64,000 nucleotides of DNA, from the NCBI RefSeq assembly GCF_001426865.1, contig NZ_LMFO01000001.1, forward strand, positions 372,001 through 436,000, written 5' to 3'. Position numbers and translations under genes: made by a program. The first letter of the stretch is position 1. The number at the start of each line of letters is the position of its first letter. Under the pieces are notes generated by a model. The model searched no databases and had not been told where the DNA came from. It saw only the letters and a list, made by a program, of their open reading frames with translations. This stretch comes from Paenibacillus sp. Root52 (GTDB lineage: Bacteria > Bacillota > Bacilli > Paenibacillales > Paenibacillaceae). Below are positions 1-9,302 of this stretch, one piece after another.

Positions 1-2
1 TC

Positions 3-1856
3 CTTACGCGATCCTATCCCTTGGAAGAAGGGAAGCAACCTGCAAGTTGGACAGATACGGAGTCTCATTGGGCAGCTGCACCAATTCTCATGTTAAGCTC
101 CAATGGTTTGGTTGGCGGATACGCAGACGGAACCTATCGGCCGAATCGCTCCGTCACACGCGCTGAATATGCCGTATTTATGTCGCGTGTTATCCGCTTT
201 GAGCGTGAACAAGCTATACAGGCTCAAGACTGGGATAAATTGATCTCGTATATGACGTTAAGTGAACAAGTTGGTCAAATGCTGATGCCAGACATTAGGC
301 AATGGAATGGTAAAGTCACGACGACGGTACATGAAGGTCTGAAGCGGGATATCCATGATCAGGATCTAGGTGGACTTATTCTTTTTGACAAAAATATCGT
401 GGATGCAAGGCAAGTAGCTACGTTTACACATGATCTGCAGGCAGAAGCAGGTGACATTCCGCTATTCCTTGGTATTGATCAAGAAGGCGGCGTCATTAAA
501 AGAATTCCAGGAGGTACGAATCTGCCGGGACAGATGGCACTCGGTGCAACTGGAAGTACAGCGCTAGCTGAATCTGCAGCTCAATTGACTGGAGAGGAAC
601 TGAAGGCCCTAGGGATTCAGGTTAATTTTGCACCTGTTCTCGACATTAACAGCAATCCAGACAATCCGATTATCGGGATAAGATCCTTTGGCTCGAATGC
701 TGAATTGGTGTCACGGTTTGGTCTTGCCATGATTAAGGGCTTAAGGGAATCAGGCGTCATTGCCGCAGTGAAGCATTTTCCAGGTCACGGGGATACAGCG
801 ATAGATTCTCATCTGGGTATGCCGGTGTTGACACATCCGCGAGAACGACTGGATGCCGTCGAACTGAAGCCGTTCAGAGATGCCATTAACAATGGGGTCG
901 ATATGATCATGACTGCACACATTGCGTTCCCTGCGATCGATAATGAGCAAATGACTTCTCTAAAAGATGGCCAAAAAGTACCGGTACCCGCTACATTATC
1001 CAAGAAGGTTCTTACGGGTCTACTTCGCGATGAACTTGGATATGATGGACTGATCATCTCAGATGCTTTTACGATGAAGGCGATTGCGGAGCATTTTGGA
1101 GAGAATAAGGCGGTAGAACGTGCAGTTTCCGCTGGGGTAGACATCATCCTGATGCCAAAAGATTCAGCAGCAGCACATCAAACATTGGTAAACGCAGTGA
1201 TGAAGGGTACAATCCCGAAAGAAACCATCCAAGCGTCTGTCACGCGAATCTTGGAAGCTAAATTCCAATATGGATTATTTGAACGCAGTCCGTCACTCTC
1301 GGTTAAGCTAGCAGAACTGAACCGGGTTATCGGATCGAGTCAGCATCGCACCGTGGAACGGGAAATTGCCGAGCAAGCAGTTACTGTCTTGGCTAGTCGA
1401 GAAGGGAAGCGCGTTGATTCAATAAACAAAGGTGATCAGGTTGCGATAGTTGCAGCCGATGAACAGCAGGCGCAGCAGCTGGAGAGACAACTCCAACAAT
1501 CGGCCAGCAACCTGTCGCTCCAAACGAGCATATTCGTTATGCGTCAAGGCAATTCAAAGGAAACACTACAAGCGATTGCCAAGGCAGATTACGTGATTCT
1601 TGCTTCTTATCAGTTCCGTAATGTGGCTAGTGAGTTCGGCTGGAACGATTACCAGGTCTTGATTGATGAGATGAACAGGCGTAGTCAGCGATATACGTTG
1701 TTATCTCTTGGAAACCCATATGAGACGATCTATCTGCAGAACGCGCGCTCAGCCTTGGCTGTGTACGGGAAGCAGGAGCCTAATACGTTAGCAGGCATTA
1801 AGGTGTTGCTTGGTCAGCTTGAGGCTGGTGGTAAGTTACCGGTGAAGATTGATTAA
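3..1856 (+). CDS. nagZ: SLH-domain beta-N-acetylglucosaminidase, GH3 NagZ type (5' partial)
   Basis: Exo-beta-N-acetylglucosaminidase of peptidoglycan turnover, releasing GlcNAc from muropeptides outside the cell. The reading frame is open to the window edge, so the gene starts upstream. The first ~60 residues carry an S-layer homology repeat (VGGYADGTYRPNRSVTRAE), preceded by the tail of another, which implies anchoring to cell-wall pyruvylated polymer. The GH3 domain follows, with the NagZ signature KHFPGHGDTAIDSH around residue 255; known family chemistry uses its Asp-X-His as acid/base dyad. The nucleophile Asp lies in IISDAFTMKA. A C-terminal domain of about 180 residues follows, as in Bacillus NagZ. 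The nearest terminator is just downstream, so it ends its transcript. The enzyme class is firm; the number of SLH repeats cannot be seen. Confidence 0.93.
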   Translation, partial: LTRSYPLEEGKQPASWTDTESHWAAAPILMLSSNGLVGGYADGTYRPNRSVTRAEYAVFMSRVIRFEREQAIQAQDWDKLISYMTLSEQVGQMLMPDIRQWNGKVTTTVHEGLKRDIHDQDLGGLILFDKNIVDARQVATFTHDLQAEAGDIPLFLGIDQEGGVIKRIPGGTNLPGQMALGATGSTALAESAAQLTGEELKALGIQVNFAPVLDINSNPDNPIIGIRSFGSNAELVSRFGLAMIKGLRESGVIAAVKHFPGHGDTAIDSHLGMPVLTHPRERLDAVELKPFRDAINNGVDMIMTAHIAFPAIDNEQMTSLKDGQKVPVPATLSKKVLTGLLRDELGYDGLIISDAFTMKAIAEHFGENKAVERAVSAGVDIILMPKDSAAAHQTLVNAVMKGTIPKETIQASVTRILEAKFQYGLFERSPSLSVKLAELNRVIGSSQHRTVEREIAEQAVTVLASREGKRVDSINKGDQVAIVAADEQQAQQLERQLQQSASNLSLQTSIFVMRQGNSKETLQAIAKADYVILASYQFRNVASEFGWNDYQVLIDEMNRRSQRYTLLSLGNPYETIYLQNARSALAVYGKQEPNTLAGIKVLLGQLEAGGKLPVKID

Positions 1857-1880
1857 GCAGGAAAACAGTTTAAAGATGAA

Positions 1881-1916
1881 CAAATAAACCGCGCCAAGCG
1901 CGGTTTATTTGTTTTT
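1881..1916 (+). terminator. Rho-independent terminator of nagZ
   Basis: A perfect 14-bp stem (CAAATAAACCGCGC) with a CAA loop is followed by five T residues, 24 nt after the nagZ stop codon. Confidence 0.93.
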
Positions 1917-2002
1917 ATGTTAGACTACTTACAAACAATATTGAAAATTTTAGCTGAAAATTACATTTTATTAAAAAATTCATACTAATTAGATAAGATT
2001 TG

Positions 2003-2031
2003 TTGAAATATGTAAAAGATGACGTTATAAT
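2003..2031 (+). promoter_or_regulatory. Sigma-A promoter for the FCD regulator/hyu cluster
   Basis: TTGAAA and TATAAT are separated by 17 bp, about 58 bp before the regulator start. The stretch between the nagZ terminator and this promoter is AT-rich, with nothing else recognised. Confidence 0.7.
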
Positions 2032-2088
2032 TTTGTTAATCATCAGTGAGTAACAGCAATATAGAGAGAATATAAGGGAGGGGATCAA

Positions 2089-2838
2089 ATGTCTCCTGAG
2101 TTATTGGAATTAGAGCTAGAATATGAATTGCTGAAGCAGCTTCATGAGGCCAGCGCTCCTATTGGTGCAAGCACGCTCGTACATACGCTTGGCAAAAGCC
2201 ATAATTTGAGTCAGGCGACGATTGGTCGAAGATTGATGGAGTTGGATGTTGACGGGTATACGGTACTTCAAGGACGTAAGGGAAGAGTACTGACAGAAGA
2301 AGGACAAGAACGGATGAAGACAATTGAGCGTGAATTGCAGCAAAAAAGTGTAAACATGCGCTTTATCCAGATGTTAAACCACTCAGGTGAGAAAGCACTG
2401 CTGGACGTTCTTGTAGCAAGAAGAGCACTCGAGAGGGAGATTGCTTCATTAGCTGCTCAGCGAGCTACGAAGGAATATATTGAGTTGCTGAAAGAGTCGA
2501 TTGCGGTACAGAACCGCAGGCTGGCAGATAATATGATTCCGTATGAAGAAGATCGGGAGTTTCATAGACTTCTGGCTTATGCAGCTCAGAACCAGATCTT
2601 GCTGCATGCCGTCGAACTGGTATGGGAGACTAGTCGTGATTTCTTGGAGACGGCGTACATTCGGCGAACCGTTGGAAGCGAACTCGTTGTAGATCACCAG
2701 GAAATATTGGAGGCAGTGGCTTCTGGTTCACCGGAACGAGCTGAGGCAGCCATGGTCAACCACATTAACCAGATGATCGAAGATGTCAAACGATACTTTG
2801 CGATGAAAAACAAAATAAAACCTATGGATACGGTTTAA
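2089..2838 (+). CDS. FCD-domain transcriptional regulator (GntR-like)
   Basis: Probable metabolite-responsive repressor or activator of the hyu/ABC cluster that follows 14 nt downstream. Residues 1-75 form a winged helix-turn-helix (QATIGRRLMELDVDGY, then KGRVLTEEG in the wing). This resembles the NrpR/RNase R-type winged helix more than the canonical GntR one. Residues ~95-235 are an FCD ligand domain: EDREFHRLLAYAAQN and DHQEILEAV...MVNHI supply the Asp and His residues that usually bind a metal and a carboxylate ligand. The start is ATG with AGGGAGGGG placed correctly. The effector is unknown; a hydantoin, oxoproline or amino-acid derivative is an inference from the neighbours. Confidence 0.85.
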   Translation: MSPELLELELEYELLKQLHEASAPIGASTLVHTLGKSHNLSQATIGRRLMELDVDGYTVLQGRKGRVLTEEGQERMKTIERELQQKSVNMRFIQMLNHSGEKALLDVLVARRALEREIASLAAQRATKEYIELLKESIAVQNRRLADNMIPYEEDREFHRLLAYAAQNQILLHAVELVWETSRDFLETAYIRRTVGSELVVDHQEILEAVASGSPERAEAAMVNHINQMIEDVKRYFAMKNKIKPMDTV

Positions 2839-2852
2839 AAGGAGCTGAGCTT

Positions 2853-4904
2853 TTGGACACCATGTACCGTTTAGGCGTTGATATTGGAGGCACATTTACG
2901 GATGCTCTGGTCACTAACGACCAGGGAAGAATCGTCACCGCCCTCAAGACACCATCCATTGCAGCAGCGCCTGAACAGGCTATTTTTAATGCACTTGATC
3001 AGCTTAAAGAACGCGGTGTGGATATTCAAGACATCGATCTGTTTGTCCATGGGACAACGCTTGGGGTCAACACGCTAATTGAGCGAAATGGTGCAGAAAC
3101 GGGACTTCTGGTAACGAAGGGGTTTCGTGACATTCTAGAGATTCGTAGGTTGCGATTAGAAGATACAACCAATCTGTACGGTGACAAAACGGAGGCACTT
3201 GTCCCAAGGCATCTCGTTAAGGAAATCGATGAACGTGTCCTGGCAAATGGTCGAGTGCTGCACTCACTGTCTATAGAACAGCTCCTACAGGCTGTAGATG
3301 AATTAGTAGAAGAAGGGATTACGGCTCTAGCGATCAGCTTCTTGCATGCCTACGTGAATCCTGCTCATGAGAAACAAGCAGAAGAACGGATTAAGCAGCG
3401 ACATCCCCATCTTTTTGTATGCACCAGCAGCACGATATGGCCGCAGCAGCGAGAGTTTGAGCGTACACTTGCTACCACGATGAACGCTTATGTCGGGGAA
3501 CGAATGGGATCGTACTTTCAAAGGTTACAAGAAGGTATACAAGCATATGGGTTAAAGGCCAATCTGCTATCAACGATGTCTAATGGCGGCATGATGACAG
3601 CCTCAAGTGCAGCAAGTGAACCTGTCCGTACGCTGTTGTCTGGTCCTGCTTCAGGTGTCATCGCAGCAACGCATATCGCACATACGGCAGGCATTGAACA
3701 AGTTATCACGTTTGATATGGGCGGTACAAGTGTCGATGTGGCTCTCATTGATGTACATCCCGCTTATTCGACTGACAACAAGGTAGGGGATTTCCCAGTG
3801 ATCATTCCGGCAATCGATGTAACGGCGATCGGTGCGGGTGGGGGCTCTATTGCCTGGCTCGATTCAGTAGGTGTCCTTAAGGTAGGACCTCGAAGTGCAG
3901 GAGCAAGTCCAGGTCCAGCTTGTTACGACAGGGGAGGACTTGACCCAACCACAACAGATGCCTATCTTCAGCTAGGCATTCTGCAAGCGGATCGCTTCTT
4001 AGGTGGACAAATGCAACTTCATCCAGAGCTTGCAACAAGTGCTCTTCATCGACTAGGTAACACCCTGGGGCTGGATGCAACACAAACGGCTCAAGCAATT
4101 CTAGATGTAGCGACGGCTAATATGTATGCCCAATTCTCACCTTTAATGGCACGAAAGGGTGTTGACCCACGTGATTTTACACTACTTGCTTACGGCGGTG
4201 CTGGTCCGATGCATGCCTTTTTGATGGCTCGCGAGGTAGGAATAAGCAGAGTGCTCATTCCGCCTTCACCGGGAACGCTTTGCGCCATGGGATGTACGGT
4301 AGCCAACTTGCGCAATGATTTCGTTTTTTCGTTACACCAGAACAGTCAGGCTCTGGCTCCAGGAGAATTGGCTAACCATTTCGAGACACTAGAACATAAG
4401 GGACGGAACTGGGTTCAAGAAGAAGCCCAAGGAAGCTTGAAGCTGGAGACCGTGTACTGCTTATTCAGTGCTGATATGCGTTATGAGGGACAGGCTTTCG
4501 ATCTGGAAATTGCACTTACACCTGAAGAGATTAATAACCCAGAGCTCGCCAAAGCCAAATTCCACTCACATTATGAACATGTATTCGGTATTAGTCAGGC
4601 CGAGGCTGAGGTTATGTTTATCAGTCTTCGAGTAAGTGTTGTAGGCGTTGTGCCATCGAACAACAGCATAGATCATGAAGTGGAAGCTCACCAATCGTTG
4701 GATGAGAATGAACCAGAAGAACGCATGATTGTTTTTGACAACATTCCCAGAACAGCTAAGGTGTGTACCCGGACTCAGATTCCTCTCGATGATGTTATAC
4801 AGGGACCCGTCATTATTGAGGAATATGATACGACCATTTTCATTCCCGCAGGCTTTACGGTGTCCAGAGATATTCACGGGAATTTGATTGGAGTGATGCA
4901 ATGA
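2853..4904 (+). CDS. hyuA: Hydantoinase/oxoprolinase A subunit
   Basis: ATP-dependent ring-opening amidohydrolase subunit of the N-methylhydantoinase/5-oxoprolinase family, acting in the cytoplasm together with HyuB. Two ASKHA phosphate-binding motifs are visible: LGVDIGGTFTDALV at the N terminus and TFDMGGTSVDVALI near residue 288. Glycine-rich segments GAGGGSIAW and AYGGAGPMHAF follow. The length of 683 residues is normal for the family. I chose the TTG at 2853 because AAGGAG sits 8 nt upstream; the ATG at 2862 would be 17 nt away. It overlaps hyuB by 4 nt. Acetone carboxylase is a related possibility, but its small third subunit is absent. The exact substrate cannot be read from sequence. 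Confidence 0.88.
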   Translation: MDTMYRLGVDIGGTFTDALVTNDQGRIVTALKTPSIAAAPEQAIFNALDQLKERGVDIQDIDLFVHGTTLGVNTLIERNGAETGLLVTKGFRDILEIRRLRLEDTTNLYGDKTEALVPRHLVKEIDERVLANGRVLHSLSIEQLLQAVDELVEEGITALAISFLHAYVNPAHEKQAEERIKQRHPHLFVCTSSTIWPQQREFERTLATTMNAYVGERMGSYFQRLQEGIQAYGLKANLLSTMSNGGMMTASSAASEPVRTLLSGPASGVIAATHIAHTAGIEQVITFDMGGTSVDVALIDVHPAYSTDNKVGDFPVIIPAIDVTAIGAGGGSIAWLDSVGVLKVGPRSAGASPGPACYDRGGLDPTTTDAYLQLGILQADRFLGGQMQLHPELATSALHRLGNTLGLDATQTAQAILDVATANMYAQFSPLMARKGVDPRDFTLLAYGGAGPMHAFLMAREVGISRVLIPPSPGTLCAMGCTVANLRNDFVFSLHQNSQALAPGELANHFETLEHKGRNWVQEEAQGSLKLETVYCLFSADMRYEGQAFDLEIALTPEEINNPELAKAKFHSHYEHVFGISQAEAEVMFISLRVSVVGVVPSNNSIDHEVEAHQSLDENEPEERMIVFDNIPRTAKVCTRTQIPLDDVIQGPVIIEEYDTTIFIPAGFTVSRDIHGNLIGVMQ

Positions 4905-6880
4905 TGATCGTGGATAAAGTTTTTCTCGAGATCTTCAATAATCGGATTCAAGCAACCGTTGAAGAGATGGCGAATGTTGTGTTACGCACGGGCTTTACTG
5001 CATTTGTCAAAGAAACCGGTGACTTTGGAACATACTTACTGTCCCCAACAGGTGAGACATTTGGCTCTCCACTTGAAACGGGATACAATCTGTCTCTTGG
5101 AATCCCCGCTGCTGCAACGATACAGAGCGTGAAAGATTGGCAAGAGGGCGATATCGTCATTTGCAATGATCCCTATGCCACGCAAGGCATGGTAACTCAT
5201 CTTCCAGATATGCACCTTATCAAACCTTTCTTCTATGAAGGACGCATTATTGCATATGGAATGTGCTTTGTGCATTCATCAGATGTTGGCGGCAAGGTGC
5301 CTGGAAGTGTATCTCCCAGCGCTTATGATATTCATATGGAAGGCATTCGGATTGCGCCTATTAAATTATATGAGGCTGGCGTTCTTAATGAAACTGTACA
5401 GCGTATGTTTCTGGACAACAGCCGCATTCCTGAACAGAATTTGGGTGATCTCCGAGCGCTCATGGCGGCATTGAATCGGGGAGAACAGCGGATTGGCGAA
5501 CTGATTACGCGATATGGCGTAGAGCGAGTGGAACAGGGCATTGAACAATTACTGGAATACGCGGAGCTGAAAGCGCGTGCTATTGTCAGTGACATTCAAG
5601 ATGGAACATATGAATTCTGGGATTACCTTGAAAAGGGACCAGGCGGGTATCCGATACGTCTACGATGCAGCATGACAATCAGCAAGAGCGATATCTATCT
5701 CGATTTCAATGGTTCCGATCCACAGGTCAGGGCATCGTTTAACATTCCAACGCATAACCAACAAGGACACTACATGCTGGTACCTGCTTTAATCCGTTAT
5801 TTTCGTACAATTGATCCAACTATTCCGTGGAACTCTGGCATGATTCGACTGGTACGCAATTATGCGCCGCCAGCCTCCATTCTTAATCCAGAGCCGATGG
5901 CAGCGGTCGGCGCTCGGGCGGCAACCTTTATTCGCCTGATGGATGTAATCACCGGAGCATTGAGTAAAGCACAGGCGAGCAAAGTACCTGCGGCAGGAGC
6001 AGGACAAGCTTGCATCGTCATGATGGCGATGACCGATGCAAACGACGGGAAGAAAAAAGTCGGTGTCATACAGCCGATCTGTGGTGGATCAGGTGCCAGA
6101 CCGATGAAGGATGGGATTGATGGTATGGATTTTGCGGTAGGTCATCTGCGTAATATTCCAGCCGAGACCGTGGAGGCTGAGATGCCGGTCATGATTGAAC
6201 ATTACGGTCTTCGTCCAGATTCGGCAGGAGCAGGAACCTTCCGAGGTGGAAGTGGGATTGAGCTTCGTGTTCGGATTCGTACACCGGATACGGTGATGAC
6301 AGCAAGAAATATGGAACGCATGGAGTTCCAACCATGGGGTAGGCTTGGAGGCGGTGTGGGTACACACGGTGAGGCTATTCTGAATGTTGGTCTTGATACC
6401 GAAGAGCAGTTAGGTAGAATCGATGAACTGCTTTTGCAACCGGGAGATACGGTTACCTTTCTATCCCAAGGTGGCGGCGGATATGGTGATCCTATGGAAC
6501 GAGATGTTCAACTCGTGCTGAAGGATGTAAGAAGTGGGCTAGTATCGAATCATCAGGCATTCGAACGGTACGGCGTTGTGATTCGAGATTCAGAATTGGA
6601 TGAGGAGCAGACTCGGGTTGAGCGTGTCAATAAACGTCAGCAGGAGACGAAGGACTTCAACTACGGCCATACGAGAGAGAAGTATGAAACGTTGTGGAGT
6701 GATGAGATGCAGCTGGCTTTGGTCAATGCTTTGAACAACTATCCGCTTGCACTCCGTGATTACTTGAAACGTCGGACGATGAATGCTGTTGAACATAGAT
6801 TTGCAGGCAATGCTTCCTTAACGCCTCACGATATACCTGAAATGATGGAAGATTTGCGACAGCAGATTGGGCTTCAATGA
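4901..6880 (+). CDS. hyuB: Hydantoinase/oxoprolinase B subunit
   Basis: Partner of HyuA in ATP-dependent opening of a five-membered cyclic amide. Family hallmarks include CNDPYATQGMVTHLPDM near residue 87, FVHSSDVGGKVPGS near residue 125, and the C-terminal block GLRPDSAGAGTFRGGSGIE. The gene starts within the hyuA stop (ATGA overlap), so the two are translationally coupled. At 659 residues it is longer than many HyuB proteins because of a charged C-terminal tail of about 100 residues. A 109-nt gap precedes the ABC transporter genes, with no obvious terminator, so read-through is possible. Confidence 0.88.
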   Translation: MMIVDKVFLEIFNNRIQATVEEMANVVLRTGFTAFVKETGDFGTYLLSPTGETFGSPLETGYNLSLGIPAAATIQSVKDWQEGDIVICNDPYATQGMVTHLPDMHLIKPFFYEGRIIAYGMCFVHSSDVGGKVPGSVSPSAYDIHMEGIRIAPIKLYEAGVLNETVQRMFLDNSRIPEQNLGDLRALMAALNRGEQRIGELITRYGVERVEQGIEQLLEYAELKARAIVSDIQDGTYEFWDYLEKGPGGYPIRLRCSMTISKSDIYLDFNGSDPQVRASFNIPTHNQQGHYMLVPALIRYFRTIDPTIPWNSGMIRLVRNYAPPASILNPEPMAAVGARAATFIRLMDVITGALSKAQASKVPAAGAGQACIVMMAMTDANDGKKKVGVIQPICGGSGARPMKDGIDGMDFAVGHLRNIPAETVEAEMPVMIEHYGLRPDSAGAGTFRGGSGIELRVRIRTPDTVMTARNMERMEFQPWGRLGGGVGTHGEAILNVGLDTEEQLGRIDELLLQPGDTVTFLSQGGGGYGDPMERDVQLVLKDVRSGLVSNHQAFERYGVVIRDSELDEEQTRVERVNKRQQETKDFNYGHTREKYETLWSDEMQLALVNALNNYPLALRDYLKRRTMNAVEHRFAGNASLTPHDIPEMMEDLRQQIGLQ

Positions 6881-6989
6881 GAAAGAAAACGAAGAAAAAG
6901 TTAACGTTTTATTGAAACACATCAACTAAATAGGTTTAATCAGATGATTTTGTTGGCCTATATCACTTATTCGATGGGGGAAATTCAAT

Positions 6990-8126
6990 ATGTTTAAATC
7001 AAAGAAAAATCGTTTTCTCAGTTTAGCTTCTCTCACACTGGCTGCTTCACTCGTACTCTCAGCTTGCGGGGGAGCGAGTACTACGAGCAATTCTTCCGAA
7101 GGAACGGATGCTTCAGGATCTGGTGGGGAAAAGGTGAAGCTCACGATGTTCATTTGGGCTGGTTCCAATCAGGATGTTGTACCAAAAGAAGTTGTTGCTG
7201 AATACGTAAAAGAACATCCAAACGTAGAAGTAACGTTTGAAGAATCCACTAACTCTGTAATGTATCCGAAGATGGTTGCCGGCAAACAAGCGAATCCTGA
7301 CGATCCAATCGTTAACTTTGGTTACTTCAATGCCGACGCTACGGCGAAAGGTCTGAACGATGATATGTGGGAACCACTTGATACAAGCATTGTGACGAAT
7401 ATAAAGGATATTCCTGAACAATTTCATCAGCCGGATAATAAAGGGATCGTCTGGGGTGTATCCAGCTTTGCATTAGTGTACAACAAAGATCTTGTTCAAA
7501 CGCCGCCAACGAGTTGGAATGACCTGTGGGAGAACGAGCAATTCAAAGGAAAAACTGCTCTGTGGGACTACATGTTCTATTCTTACATCTCACCATTAAT
7601 TGCGGTTAAAGGCCAAGAGATTGGTGCTTCATATGATAATCCAGAGCCTGCATTCCAGTACGTGGCGGATCATAGTGATCAGGTGGGTACACTCGTCACT
7701 TCCAATGATCAATTAAAAGCACTTCTTGAATCAGGCGATGCTCTTATTGCACCGTTCAGTGCTCAAGTTGCTCAGACATGGATTGACGCTGGTTCACCAC
7801 TAGCTGTTGCTTATCCTGAAGAAGGAGCGATTTCCTTTCCGTATTCACTGCAAGTCGTCAAAGGATCGACACCTGAACAGACTCGGGTGGCTAACGAGAT
7901 CATTAACGAGTTGTTGAATGCTGAGTCGCTAACAAGTTATGCAGATGCTACCGGAACGCCTGTAACTAGCACTACTGCAACAGTACCAGATAAGTATAAG
8001 GATGATCCTTCCTTCTCCGTTGAAACACAAAGTAACGGCATTAATCCGGATTGGGACAAGCTGGCACAGAACAGCTCTGCTTGGAAAGAACTGTGGGATC
8101 GTCTGGTAAAAACGAAGCTGCAATAA
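6990..8126 (+). CDS. Extracellular solute-binding lipoprotein of a polyamine-type ABC transporter
   Basis: Captures the transported solute outside the membrane and delivers it to the permease pair encoded downstream. A lipoprotein signal peptide is clear: basic start (MFKSKKNRF), hydrophobic stretch, then lipobox LSAC with Cys at about residue 26 and a Ser/Gly-rich linker. The mature part is a type-2 periplasmic-binding fold resembling PotD/iron(III)-binding proteins (VWGVSSFALVYNKDL, PPTSWNDLWE). The 378-residue length fits. The start has GGGG upstream (GATGGGGGAAATTCAATATG). Its place after hyuAB suggests the ligand is a hydantoin-like, polyamine-like or peptide-derived compound, which is an inference. 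Confidence 0.88.
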   Translation: MFKSKKNRFLSLASLTLAASLVLSACGGASTTSNSSEGTDASGSGGEKVKLTMFIWAGSNQDVVPKEVVAEYVKEHPNVEVTFEESTNSVMYPKMVAGKQANPDDPIVNFGYFNADATAKGLNDDMWEPLDTSIVTNIKDIPEQFHQPDNKGIVWGVSSFALVYNKDLVQTPPTSWNDLWENEQFKGKTALWDYMFYSYISPLIAVKGQEIGASYDNPEPAFQYVADHSDQVGTLVTSNDQLKALLESGDALIAPFSAQVAQTWIDAGSPLAVAYPEEGAISFPYSLQVVKGSTPEQTRVANEIINELLNAESLTSYADATGTPVTSTTATVPDKYKDDPSFSVETQSNGINPDWDKLAQNSSAWKELWDRLVKTKLQ

Positions 8127-8171
8127 CAAAACTCTGTTCGCCATACGAGCTGGATGCATTGGAGGAATAAA

Positions 8172-9302
8172 ATGAACAGCGGACAAGATACCGTTTCCAT
8201 TGAAACGAAAGGTGTCAGGAAGACATATGGAGAGCGAGCCGCCGTTGATCAGGTTAACCTTCAGGTTCAAAAGGGAGAGTTCGTCTCCCTTCTGGGGCCA
8301 AGTGGCTGTGGCAAAACAACGCTGCTACGCATGTTGGGGGGACTTGAACAGCCAGATGAAGGGGTCATTTTACTGGGAGGACGCGATGTCACGGGAGTTC
8401 CTGCTTATGGTCGCAACAGTAACATGATATTCCAGCAGCTTGCACTGTTTCCTCATATGGATGTATTCCACAATATTGCATATGGTCTTAAGGTGAAAAA
8501 AACACCGAAGGCGGAGATTAAACGGCAAGTCTATGAAATGCTTGAATTAGTACAGCTTGGAGATTACAGCAACCGAGCTATCTCGCAACTGTCGGGAGGA
8601 CAGGCTCAGCGTGTGGCTATAGCCCGTGCGCTAGTTAACCGGCCAGAGGTGTTGTTACTTGATGAACCGCTCTCTGCGCTTGATATGCAGTTGCGCCTGG
8701 ATATGCAGCATGAGCTGAAACGTATTCAGCGGGAGTTCGGAGGAACATTCATTTTTGTCACACATGACCAGAGCGAAGCGATGAATATGTCTGATCGAAT
8801 TGGTGTCATGCGAGGTGGAAAGCTGCTGCAATATGGGACGCCCGATGAGATTTATGAGAATCCTGCGGATCATTTTGTAGCGAAATTCATCGGGGATACG
8901 AACCTTATCAACGTAACCGTATTAGGATCAGATCGAGAGGTTGTTCGCGTTGATTGTTTCGGTCATACACTTATCGTGAAAGAAAACAGGGGAGGAAGCG
9001 CCCAACCAACGGGTACACCGTCCGTATTGTCGTTACGTTATGAGTATATTCGTCTTGGTGCCGAAGCCGAGGGCAGCGTGAATTCCTTCGAAGGCAGGGT
9101 GATTGAGAGCGTGTATGGGGGCGCAAGTATACGCTACACCTTGGAAATAACGTCCGAATTACGTATTCAGGCGACCGTTCTGCATCAGCGAGGTGCATCT
9201 CGATATGCGTCAGGTGATATCGTACGGATTGGAGTTGACCCGGATGATGCACTGCTGTTATCTGAACCTGAGCCTGAATCGAATCAGGAGAATAAACCAT
9301 GA
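8172..9302 (+). CDS. ABC transporter ATP-binding protein, PotA-like
   Basis: Cytoplasmic ATPase powering import by the two permeases that follow. Walker A is GPSGCGKTT, the signature is LSGGQAQRVAIARAL, Walker B is VLLLDEPLSALD, and the switch His lies in FVTHDQSEAM. A C-terminal TOBE-like domain of about 130 residues (from ~240) marks the spermidine/putrescine-iron subfamily. I start at the ATG 7 nt after GGAGG (8161-8165). An in-frame ATG at 8154 lies upstream of that ribosome site and is unlikely. It overlaps the next gene by 4 nt. Confidence 0.93.
   Translation: MNSGQDTVSIETKGVRKTYGERAAVDQVNLQVQKGEFVSLLGPSGCGKTTLLRMLGGLEQPDEGVILLGGRDVTGVPAYGRNSNMIFQQLALFPHMDVFHNIAYGLKVKKTPKAEIKRQVYEMLELVQLGDYSNRAISQLSGGQAQRVAIARALVNRPEVLLLDEPLSALDMQLRLDMQHELKRIQREFGGTFIFVTHDQSEAMNMSDRIGVMRGGKLLQYGTPDEIYENPADHFVAKFIGDTNLINVTVLGSDREVVRVDCFGHTLIVKENRGGSAQPTGTPSVLSLRYEYIRLGAEAEGSVNSFEGRVIESVYGGASIRYTLEITSELRIQATVLHQRGASRYASGDIVRIGVDPDDALLLSEPEPESNQENKP

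Noticed and set aside
2853-6880. Acetone carboxylase
   Set aside because: The two large subunits are related, but no small third subunit gene follows and the lengths fit hydantoinase/oxoprolinase better.
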